From the NCBI RefSeq assembly GCF_040954835.1, contig NC_090711.1, positions 379,501-443,500 of the forward strand: a DNA stretch of 64,000 nucleotides, given 5' to 3'. The stretch is from Lepisosteus oculatus. Lineage: Eukaryota > Chordata > Actinopteri > Semionotiformes > Lepisosteidae. This document shows positions 10,240-21,459 of this stretch, piece by piece; positions within the stretch are counted from its first letter, which is position 1; each line of letters opens with the position of its first letter. The position numbers were made by a program, and so were the translations under genes. Below the pieces are notes generated by a model. The model did not search any database and had not been told where the DNA came from. It saw only the letters and a list, made by a program, of their open reading frames with translations.

Positions 10240-13200
10240 AATATAATCAAACATAATCATTAACTGGAACAAGCAGAAGTTATTTCCGCAGTGAAAAGTA
10301 GAAGAAAGAAAGAAAAAAAACGATGTTTCAGCTGTACAGCCTCTTTGCACGTCTCCCCAGCCAAATCTCTAAGTCTTGAAACTCTTTCCAGGATTGTCAG
10401 CACTGTAACAGCAGAGGGCAGCACCTAACCTATAACGAAAAAACATAATTGAGAAGGACTAAATAAAGCATGAATGTGGAATTTAAAGTTTTATATTTTG
10501 CACTGTGCTAGATGTCAGCTCTCTATTGAAAATGTTCAGTATCTTAAATTTAATAGTCTGACGCATAATGGAATTAAATAGGATGTTCTTCTGCGAGTGC
10601 TCCCTGCGATCGGACACTCCTACACACGGGGGCAGCGCTTGGGCGGCGAGACAGGAGACCGGTGAAGATTTCTACGAACTCTGAGAGAAACAGAGATTAA
10701 GTTCAATATTGTATCTTTTGAAACCTAGTGCATAATAGCAATTGATTAAAACCCCTGGGATATCTGGGACGCATATCAATGAAGACGTATATTGGTTTCC
10801 GAAATATTAAATAAGGTACAGACGGAAAGTTTTTGGCCAACCCTTCTCCGAGTTCAAAATTGTATCGGCCCCCAGTGTCGAAAGGGTATTACCCTTACAA
10901 CCCTTTTCAATCCCAAATTTGAAGATGTACAGTCGTTTGCTCATCATTCATCAGTTTATTCAAGTACAATACGAAACGGAATGTGAATAATACCGTTTCT
11001 ACAATTTTCAGTTTGAACTTACAGTTTGTTCTTCGCTAATAAGAATATTCGAAGACATTTTTCTCTTTTTCTTATTAACACTCTCTTGTCCTTAATAAAC
11101 CTTTTCAAGCAGCAAGGAAATATCATTTTCAGCTTTTGGGAAAAACAATTTCTGCTGTGTGAAAAGGTGCAGCAGGAAAATACTTTTCATGTCATATTGT
11201 TGCATATATGAGGCTTCAGAAAATTCTGGCTTTCAAACTCCCTGCTAACACTTGCAAATACGTGACACAGCCAAGCAGCTGCTTTTTTCAGAGACTACAA
11301 CACTTTCCGCATGTTTTACGACAATTAAACATTTTTATTGTGTAACTATTGAATTTGACAAAAATGTGGTCCCTTTTTTCTCATTGTTTTGGACTGTTGT
11401 TTTACTGCAAAAATGAAGTTGTGTATTTTTACAGTTAAATTTCGGTATTTTAACATTCACAATTCACCGTGCGCTTAATGATTTGAGTCGCTTGCTATAC
11501 AGATGCGCTTGGAAGGCAAAATCTACACGATCCCTTGTAGAGGACGCGGTAAAATATCGATGGACCCTAAACTGCTACCTTCTATAAGTGAGTGTAGCGA
11601 GGATTCAAGGCTTGTGCCTCAGAAAGCGTTTGATGCTTGGATTCAGGATTAGAGCGGTTCACGCACTGAGTGAACGGCAGGTTCAATTTATATTACTCCT
11701 AAAAAAAGACAAAATAGTTTATATTTTCATCTTAGTCTTAAGTGAAATTGCATTTTCAGGGCTCTAACTTAAGTTCGGGTTTAAAACCGCATGTGGACAA
11801 GTTTGGAAAGAGATGTTTGTTCCCAGAAGCTGACGTGGGACAGAGGATGTAACGCAGAGTGAGATTAGGAAAATTCCCAAGGAAACGATTCCCACCCGAT
11901 CCCATCCAGGTGAGTAGTACTGGTAGCTCGCAATAAACCCATGTCACTTAACGCACCGTGTGATTACAGGCGGTGAATTAAAGACCATCTTGAAGATATC
12001 TTCGCTCCTTATTTATTGAAGTTCCAGGGTGGAGTTGCCGAAGGGCCATTAGACCACAGAGAGAGAGAAAACAAGGTTTGAGGTCGGATGCCCACTCCGT
12101 GGAGTAAATGATTCGTACTGCTGCTAACGATATCCTTCTTAAATTGGTGTGTTAATAGACTACCACAATAACCGTGCTTCCCTATTGATATAATTGGTAG
12201 AAATACTTTATTCAGACCAAATTAGGCTATTAGGCTTAAGCACTCCTTCAGCTCTCCGGGTTTAGACCGTGGTTAGTACAGTATTCTTCACTCCAGCACG
12301 CAGGTTCAGAGCCGAGCTGAATTGCTCTGCTGAATTATTGACAAACTTTCTTTTTTTATGTCTGCAAGTGGGGCATCATCCTCCGCACAGCCCGGAGCGG
12401 AGAAGCGCTCGGCGCTGTGAGAGAGGATTGGTGTCCACCGGCCGTATGTGACCGGTCAGCCAGGAGCCAGGACAGCACAGGCCCGTCCGGGCACCGAAAT
12501 AGCGCTGGACTGTGCGAGGAGTGTACCAGTTCTTTCTTAGTTCGCACCATACTTTGTATTGAAATAGTACTGTTAGAAATTCCCCGTTTAGTCTGAGTCA
12601 TAAAGCTGGTCATTTTCCTACTCCTGTTACTGCTGCAGTAGCAGCCACAAACCCTATACTACTTACTGTACTCTCTGAGACTGATCCAGTACTTAGTTTA
12701 GAACAAGAGCTAATTAATCGCATTTTAATTGCTCCTAAATTGCATGCTAGATCACACTCTGCTGCAAATGATAATTGCACACAAGGGTTTTTAATAAAAC
12801 CAGTGGAGGTAATACAACGATACTGAAGTTATGAGGTGTTAATTTTGACTGCACATTCAATTAGTCTATTTGGTAGCACAGCGCGTGCAATCGGCCTGCA
12901 ACGAAATCAACCGGTAGCTGAACTGCTGGGAGCATATTTATTGCTATCTTGTTTCTCAATGGCGCAGCGAAAAGCTTGACTGCGAGAATAGATATAACTA
13001 CTTGCTTCAAGAAAAAACATGGGTGAAGTTAGTGGCTCTGTTTGTGGGTCCGATTTTATTTATTCAGATCGCCACTGTATGAAAATCTGGGATACACGTG
13101 GATAAATACATCCATAAAGCATTGTTTTTCTGCCGGAATGTACTCGGCAGGCTGCGTTTATTTAAATAATCTTACGTTAACACATTAGAGTCTGCACGGC

Positions 13201-15680
13201 CGGGGCAGAGCGGTCCGGTTCCGTGGTGACCCAAACCTCTGAAGCATCAGTCTAAGGAGTATCAAATGTTTAATATTATTCGAAAAAGCCCAGACGTGTT
13301 ATATTTTAAGAGAAATTCTGTGATTTACTTTTTTTAAGTCCTGAAGTGTGCCGTTAGGATGAGATCTCCTCACCCTGCCGAAGAGGCTGGGCCAGGCGCT
13401 GTGTACTGGGCCTTTGGAGAGCAGAGACGCGGCGCTCCCAGACTCTGAATCTCCATTACAGCCGGACGGGGCGCAGAGAGAGCACGGCTGTGTTTAATGG
13501 GATATCAGGTATCCCAGGCTTTACTTTCGCGCTGTCTCCCCGAGCAAATCCTATTATTATCAACAACTGAAAAGCTGAGAGACGTCCTAACAGTTTCTCT
13601 GCATCAGAGATCACCAGGGCTTCAAGCTAAATGTCAGTGCAAATTGCCAAGGCTCAAAATATTTAACCTGACTTACACCTCTTCTGTCAAGAGAGCAGCT
13701 GCAGAACAGGTGTTTATTTTGCTGGTCACAAAGATTTCGGGTACACCAGTGTTTTGTAACCAAAACGCTTCCTTCTCTGCTCTGCATTTGAGTTTTTCTA
13801 CCACTTTATAAAGCAGATGAAAGAAAAGAAACTGCATAAAAAGCTGTCTTGAGAACAGTCCAAGTTCACTTGTACAGAATTTACTCCCTCACTGTCCTTC
13901 TGTGTCCCCTCTAAACAAACCTCAGTAAAGCAACATCTTGCCGGTTTCTGAACGCCAATTTCCATACAAGTTATGTAAATTAATATGTCTGTAAAGGAAA
14001 CCCATGTGGTTTTGAAAGTTGTTTGATGCTGGGAGAAAATTCTTTTCTTTTAGTGGTGTTTATGAGGCAGACAGAGAGCATCTATTTTAAGGATCATCTG
14101 TTGCAATAAATCAAACTCCTATCAGCATGACTGTTGGAAAGAAGCAAATCCAGAAACAATACAAGTATCGCACAGGGCTGTGAAGATAGTTAGCAGTTAT
14201 CTATCAGCTCGCAATAACAGTTTCATTCATTTCCACACTCTGTACTCCTTACCAAGGACAGAGTTTTCCAAATGTTTTGGAAGAGAGAGTTTTCTGGAAG
14301 AATCATTTCAGGAGCAGCTGGCTTCTTTGTGTCCTCCCAATTTCATGAAACTGGATGAAAGGAGTTTCTGGACAACGGGACAGCGAAACTGACACAAGAG
14401 TTAGAATAAAGCAGCACATCAAGTTCTCTCTTCCTCTTGATGATGTAAGTGCAGTGCTTGTATTCACTGATGGAGTCTGCAGTGGGTCTTTCCTCTTCAC
14501 GGGAGGCTCAGTCTGCCGCCCTAGAACCTCACTGTGTTTAACGTGTCTCAGTTTGATTTGATTCATGCTCCTGGATGCTTGCGCCTCAGTCTGCCTGGCG
14601 ATGCTCTGCAGCTTGCTCTCCCCATGTCTGTGTTTTTCTGAAAGACAGGCTGGCAGCCTGACTGGCTGTGCTGAGCATGCAGACTCCACACAGAAAGATT
14701 CAGGCCCAGGACTCTAGCGCTGTGAGGCAGGTGGGCTGACTGACATGGCTCTTTCCCACTCAATAACAGTGCCAGTACCAGTAACGGTTTCTGCATTTCA
14801 TGAATCTAGTCTGACTGGTTGTACATGGATCTTTTTGAAGATGGGATCCTGGGAAACTGTGGTTGGTGTCTTGTTGCTCTTGGTCTGCATAAATGTGACC
14901 CCCATGAAGGACACAGTCCAGTGTCAGTCAGAGGTTTTGGTTCTGCATGAGATAAAATTGAATTACCTTGCGGTGATCCTGTGGTGGACAGCTGTCAGCT
15001 GTGAGCTGGAGTGTTTGTGTGGAGATGGTGGAGGGGTGAGCTGCTGGTGGCTAGTGGACGAAAGCCACAACGCAAAAACTCCAGCAGCTGCGCAGGAAGC
15101 TGAGGGAAGCACTGTGAAGCACTGCAAAGCAGTGAAGTGTTTATTAAGTCTGTAGATCACAGAGAGATCTTAGCTTCAGGGAAACACTGAGACAGTCTTC
15201 ACAGGAAATTAAATTGAAAGTTTTGTTGTTTTTAGATTAAAAATTAATAAAAGAACATTTTTCATGTTTGTAGCAAATTTAATCTGCATTTTGCATTTAC
15301 ATGTGCATCAGGTGATCATAGTAGTAATAATTATGTAAATTTGTTAGCAGACCCAACAATCTAGTTTGAATTACATTTAGCAATAATACACATTAATAAA
15401 AGCCAAAAGCTCCATTCCATAACAGGAAAACCGGGTCCCTTGTTGTATGGTGGAGCTCGTGTTGAAATATCGGTTTGATACGGCTGCAGCCCTGTGAAAC
15501 GTGCGACTGATCCAGAAAGACTTGTTACATCCTGGTCCCTCAAACCCCTGATCAGCAGGCTGCCATGCGAGCAGGTTAAAGAGTAATTGTCAGGCTTAAA
15601 CCTGTGGCTGACGTACCCCTGAACTGCACGCAGGATTTGTGGCAGCACAGAGACTGCAGGTGTCGTGCTCTTGTCCGCAG
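10240..15680. other. Upstream region of kcns1, possible non-coding exons
   Basis: No coding gene is recognised over 5.4 kb. Three GC- and CpG-richer patches (about 10590-10680, 12390-12500 and 13360-13490) could belong to promoters or 5' untranslated exons of kcns1, whose coding exon is preceded by a good splice acceptor at 15680. A candidate untranslated exon ends at 11909 with the strong donor CCAG|GTGAGT. The 136-codon frame at 14745-15155 looks like chance. Confidence 0.35.
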
Positions 15681-15724
15681 GAGCTGGGTGGCCTGGCTGA
15701 AGGGTGGAGCTGGATGAGGTGACC

Positions 15725-18700
15725 ATGGTGAGCGAGACCCTGCCTGCCTGGGACCCCAACCCCGAGGACAGCCTGGTGCGCGTCAACGTGGGGGGCCTGA
15801 AGCAGAGCCTGTGCTCCAGCACCCTGCGCAGGTTCCCTGACACCCGGCTGGGGCGCCTGCTGGCCTGCGAGTCCGAGGAGGCCATCCTGCAGGTGTGCGA
15901 CGACTACGACGTCCAGGAGAAGGAGTTCTACTTCGACCGCAACCCGGGACTCTTCCCCTACGTGCTGCACTTCTACCAGACGGGCAAGCTGCACATCATG
16001 GAGGAGCTGTGCGTCTTCTCCTTCTGCCAGGAGATCGAGTACTGGGGCATCAACGAGTTCTTCCTGGACAGCTGCTGCAGCTACCGCTACCACGATCGCA
16101 AGCTGGAGGGCTGCCACAAGAGCTGGGACGAGGACAGCGACGTGAGCAGCGTGGACACCTCGGTGGACGAGATCTCCGACCTCAACAAGGACATGCAGCA
16201 CTTTCAGGACGTGCGCTGCGGCGGCTTACGCAAGCGGCTGTGGCTGACGCTGGAGAACCCCGGCTACTCCATCCCCAGCAAGCTCTTCAGCTTCGTCTCC
16301 ATCAGCGTGGTCCTCACCTCCATCGCCACCATGTGCATCCACAGCATCCCTGAGTACCAGCAGCTGGACCAGGACGGGCAGCCGCGCGAGGACGCCACGC
16401 TGCAGGCCCTGGAGTACTTCTGCATCTGCTGGTTCACCTTCGAGGTGCTGGCCCGCATGGCGCTGGCCCCCAACACCCGCAAGTTCTTCCTGCACCCCCT
16501 GAACATGATCGACATTGTGTCCGTCCTGCCCATCTACATCACGCTGGTCTTTGACCTGAGCGTGGGCAGCGATTCCGAGCTGGGCGACATCGGCAAGCTG
16601 GTGCAGGTGTTCCGCCTCATGCGGATCTTCCGCGTGCTGAAGCTGGCCAGGCACTCCACCGGCCTGCGGTCGCTCGGGGCCACGCTGAGGGTGAGGCCCT
16701 GCTCCCCGTCTCATCAAGCTCCACCGATGCATGTCTGCCCACTGTAGAGGACCTCATTTTCACACTGTTGAGGCACACTGGGGAGTCGGGGTCTTCCGCT
16801 CCTTTTGAAAGTGTGGGTTGTCTCAGGCCAGAATGTTTTTCCGTCTCGCAGATCCCCGCAGCACGCAAACTGCTCATCATGCTTAAACCAGCATTAATAC
16901 TTGGGAATTAATTGTTTGAAAGACCATACGGTTGGCAAAAAAACAGCTTTGTGTAGGGTTGGAAACGCATATAAACCAGCTCTGTAGTGAATATTTAGGG
17001 AAGCCATTATATATTATTTAACCAGGAATCAGAGATGGTTATTGTCCTACTGTCCAGTGAAGGTGTAGTGAGTATGGGGGAGGTCCTGTTCAGCTCTATA
17101 TAGAGTAAACTTAAGTCACGAAAGAGGACAGCAGGCCTAGGCAGTATCTTTTATTACTGTAGCATGAGTTCAATGTATTACCAATACAGAACAAAAGCAA
17201 AATATGGTTCATCCTGTTTCACACAAGACGGTTTACTCTGCCTCCTGGTCAGCTCCTGAAGCACGGGTAGGCCAGATCATCCCTGCTCTGCCAGGTGAGG
17301 CAGAGGTGGGTGAGGTGCCAGGCACGCGCAGGAGAAGGCAGTGTGTACCGGAGGAGAAGTGTCCTGCCTCACGATTCCAGAACACACTGTTCTGGAACTC
17401 TCCAGGAAGTCAAGCGATGCATAAGAGCCCAGATGTAACTTGAAGCGTTAGGCTGGCAGCAAATCAAATGACCACGGCCAGTGAAAGTGATCCTTCCTCA
17501 TTATGAACCTTCCTATGATCTCCATCTGATAGAGAAATATTGTTCATTAATGAATTTAATAATTTCCTGTGCCCTTTCTAGTGTATCTCTAGGATTAGTG
17601 TACATCATACTGACCAGCCCCTGTCGTGGTATATGAGTGTTCATTGATGGACTAAAGTATCACCATGTATCTCTTCTACCTCTTACATTCCTGTTACAGT
17701 TACATTATACACAACAGTGCTTTCTGGTTCCTGGTGATTTCTGTGTCCACAGTTCTTAATAGGTGCTAATTTATTAACAGACAGGGGTCCAAGTGACACT
17801 GTATCACATGTCCACTGTAAGCATTACTTTCCTTCTGCAGATATGTACTGTTACATTTTAGACAACACACCTGACTAAGGGGAGCTCTGAAAATCAGAAA
17901 CTGCTAGTAAGGTGCTACCAATTATTATTCCCATTCAAAATATTAAGAGCTGAAAAATATAAAAAAATATTTCAGTGACAAAACTGAAACCAATTAACTT
18001 GTGGTAAAGAATTCAGCTTGAACATAAAACAGGTGTTTGTGACTGAGTTAGAGAAATACTGATGTACAGCACATCATTTATATATTGTTAAACCTTATTT
18101 ATATGTATTTTACACAACAATGATCATTATTCAATAACTGTAATTTTTTTAGAAGTGACCCATTCTGTCCAAAGTAATGGGAAGGTCCCACCACAAAACG
18201 TGAGCACTGCGAGTAGTAGCAGACAAGGGTTTTCCAAGGCTCAGGCTATTGTCCTCCCAAGAGGAAGTTCTCCTTTCTCACAGAAGGCAATAGCAGAGCT
18301 GGCTAATGCATTTATTCAGACACCCCTTGGGGGTTGGCAGGTAAAGGTTGCTGGATAAAAATGCAAACTGACACCAATACAAAACAATTCAGACTGGCCG
18401 CTGAAAGAAGCCACGGAGCTCCTACCCCCATTTATCAGAGAGCTGCGTCAGCTGTGGTCGAGTGTGTGCTTCCACAGCTCCACAGGCTGGTGAGAGTGCT
18501 CATGGAACTCCCGCCTTCACGTGCAGCAGCTGTAACCCCTCCCCACTAACAGACAGGCGCTGCTGTGGTGTTTTGGTAGGGTGGTATATGAAACGGGTCT
18601 GTCTCAGCACTGTGCCGACTGAGGCCTTGTCCTGTCTCTCTCTCTGTCTCTCTGCCTGCAGCACAGTTACCGTGAGGTTGGCATCCTGCTGCTGTACCTG

Positions 18701-19192
18701 GCGGTGGGCGTGTCGGTGTTCTCGGGCATGGCGTACACGGCCGAGTACGAGGAGGACGTGGGGCTGGACACCATCCCTGCCTGCTGGTGGTGGGGCACCG
18801 TCAGCATGACCACAGTGGGCTACGGCGATGTGGTGCCCGTCACCATCGCCGGCAAGCTGGCAGCCTCCGGCTGCATCCTGGGGGGCATCCTGGTGGTGGC
18901 GCTCCCCATCACCATCATCTTCAACAAGTTCTCCCACTTCTACCGCAAGCAGAAGGCGCTGGAGGCCTCCGTGAGGAACAGCAACAGCAACAACCCCCCC
19001 AGCCCGATGGCGAAGAGGCACTCGGTGGCATCGGAGGGCTCGGAGGGGGACAGTCAGTGTCTGGAGGAACTGGAGGACGATGAGGACATGGGGGAGGAGA
19101 GATCAGGGAGCATCAGCAGTGCAGGTTTCCTCACTCCCTGGAAGAGCAGCAGCCCCGTGGTCAAGAGGAAAGAGCAGCCCAGCTTCCAGTAG
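15725..19192 (+). CDS. kcns1: Silent voltage-gated potassium channel subunit Kv9.1 (KCNS1)
   Basis: Two coding exons, 15725-16690 and 18662-19192, join in phase 0 and give 498 residues. Human KCNS1 is close to this length. Kv9 subunits do not conduct alone; they assemble with Kv2.1/Kv2.2 in the neuronal plasma membrane and change their kinetics. Visible parts in order: T1 tetramerisation domain (VRVNVGG at 18-24, [17 protein letters not shown]), S1 ([19 protein letters not shown]), S4 arginine ladder ([17 protein letters not shown]), pore signature MTTVGYGD near 371-378, and S6 [15 protein letters not shown]6 lacks the second proline of the Kv1 PVP bend, a mark of silent subunits. DEDSD, DEISD and CIHSIPEYQ favour KCNS1 over KCNS2. 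The ATG at 15725 has a strong context (GACCATGG); an acceptor at 15680 implies an upstream untranslated exon. The donor is GTGAGG and the acceptor has a long CT tract. The acidic tail after residue 425 is lineage-specific. Confidence 0.95.
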
Positions 19193-20332
19193 GCTCCTCA
19201 TACAGCTCTGCCATATTAAAGTAAAGAGCCTTGCTTATTAGCATGCAGAAGAACTTCAAGGCTCAAAACCAGAGCAGCAAGGACAATCTGGTGGCTTGGT
19301 CATGTGCATGTAAAGGGCCTGACATAGAGAGACTCTGCAGAATGCCTTTCTCCATTTTCCCTGGCTTTAGAAGCATTTGTAGGTCGTGTAGACAATTGTA
19401 TCGCACCGCCGAGCAGCAGGTCTCTGTGAGACAAGAGGTGGTCTAATGGACGACTAAGCTGTTGGAAATAGGACATAACAGGCTGAGAGACTGAGAGACT
19501 TCAAACACAATGCAGGGCTATTTACTCCATGGAGATTCATTCACAGAGCTTGCTTTTGTGTTTATTCTGTGACGGAAAGGAAGGGAAACAACTGGCGAGC
19601 AGCAGGAAAGCTCTGCTAACACGAGGCGTCCGAGAGCCTTCAACATCAAGGGCAGAACCGCCAACGAGTCCAGGGGCACAAGCGCTGTCTTGCACCTGTG
19701 GCTGGGTGCTCAGTGGGACCCCAGCTCACCAGCCCCCTGGCTGCAGCCGTCAGACACCATGATTCCGCCTCTCCACTGCAGCCCAAGACATCTGCCAAAC
19801 AGAAACCTCCGTCCTCAAACCCAATTTACATCACTTTGGTTCAGATTCGAACCCGGCGTTCGGTACTTCAATACGCACACAGAACACAAGCAGACTGAAG
19901 AGGTTGATTCTCTGCTGTTTGCAGTAGCTTTTAGTCATAACAGCTTATATTAACCATGATGAAGGATCCACTCTACCAGGATGACGTTTAAGTTTTTATT
20001 GCCTTCATAGCCTGAGGGCTAAATAGACGCTCCTGAGAGATGATTTTATTAATGCATTGAACTGCGCAGTTCTTGAGAAAGATACATCTTTATTCGCTTA
20101 GTGCTTCCATCTGCTGCTATGCTGCTCTGTCTCTGCCTTTATTTGAGCTCAGGCTCAGGAACCTGAATCATCCTTCCCTGCACTCCTGCCTCAGGAGCTC
20201 TGTCTGGCTCCTCCCATTTATGCAATTTCTTCATCTTCACCCAGCTGATGAAAACAACAGAAATTGTAGTTGATGAATGTGAGTGTATTTGTGGTTCAAA
20301 TCAATATTACAAAAAGCGTGCACTTGTTCACT
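19193..20332. other. 3' flank of kcns1
   Basis: The sequence after the kcns1 stop is probably its 3' untranslated region. A variant poly(A) signal ATTAAA lies near 19215 and a canonical AATAAA only far downstream at 23452-23457, so the transcript end is uncertain. No other gene is recognised. Confidence 0.4.
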
Positions 20333-20334
20333 TA

Positions 20335-21457
20335 CAGTTTTGCTCAATTGCTTATATGAAATTCCTGAAACTGGTGACAATGTTGGAGCAGTGAACCCAT
20401 ATCCCCAAACTCTATCACAGTTTGCAAAATAATGCAAAATGCCCCAAGACACTCAAAATATTTACCACAAAGCTCAAAATCAAAAAAGTCTGCCAAACAG
20501 TACAACTGTGGGTAAATGGGAAACTCTCTCTCTCAGTGTTCAAATAGCACCATACAAAATACTATGTATCAACACTATGTATGATCTTGAGTGCATGTTG
20601 GATCTTACAGTCCAGCTGTGACTGGACATCACTGCAAGTGTCTTTAATCAACAGTTTTGCTGTAAATAAGGACATTCCCACACACAATATAACAAAAAAC
20701 AATATATTTGGTGAAAGTCTTCACTCAGTAAACTGAAACCAATGCACATACATAAAGAGAAACAATGTAATATTGTAAACAATTTTTCATTCCGTAAATC
20801 CAGTAAAACAAGAAAGATTAGTGGTCCAATTAAACAAAAAACAAAAAAGTGAAAGAGACAATAAAGATCAATTGTACACACTTCACTGGCCATTCAGTCT
20901 CTCTTCACAGCTGGGACAGATGTTTATCCACATCGCACCTCATGGATTCTCTTTTAGTGCAAGTAAAACCATCCTGCAGCCTCCTTCAGTCCCTGTTCTG
21001 TCCCCACAAGCAGCCCTCATTACCTCCAGCAGAACCCATGTGATCCTTCATATGTGTTGCAGGAGGGGTCACGTGACCATCCGCACATGTTGCGGCAGGT
21101 AAACAATATATTAGGTCACCAGTGAATCAGTGTCTGTTATATCCATCGAGTGTTGAACAATTTTAGCAGTTAAGATTTGTACCCATGAGGTAGTTGACCA
21201 CACTTGGAACTGGTTTCTCTGTGAGCTAATGAACACATTCTGTTGCTCAAGTCATAATCTATTGGTCTGTGTGTCAGTTGCAGAGATCTATAATCATTGA
21301 TTAGCACAAATGTGCTTGACCTGTGCATCTTGTGTGAACACAATCATAAATGATATAGTGATTCACAAATCATGCTACTGTTGCAGGGATTGCATCAACA
21401 GTTTTGAAAAAGTAGATAATGTTTCAGGAATTATGTTTAAGCATTCGAGAAAAACTA
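20335..21457 (-). mobile_element. Degraded Tc1/mariner DNA transposon with inverted ends
   Basis: The left end (CAGTTTTGCTCAATTGC at 20335) and the reverse complement of the right end (TAGTTTTTCTCGAATGC, ending 21457) form inverted repeats of about 40 bases that also share AATTCCTGAAAC. TA dinucleotides flank both ends (20333-20334 and 21458-21459), the target duplication of Tc1/mariner elements. Inside, on the - strand near 20890-20960, 'aggtgcgatgtggata' followed by 'gagactgaatggccagtga' resembles the transposase C-terminus (RCDVD...RLNG, stop). The frame is broken and the element is about 1.1 kb, so it is not autonomous now. Confidence 0.65.
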
Positions 21458-21459
21458 TA

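Noticed and set aside
14745-15155. 136-codon + strand frame before kcns1
   Set aside because: Contains a hydrophobic stretch and Cys residues but matches no family, and lies in the non-coding upstream region.
15596-16201. 201-codon - strand frame
   Set aside because: Shadow of the GC-rich kcns1 exon on the opposite strand.
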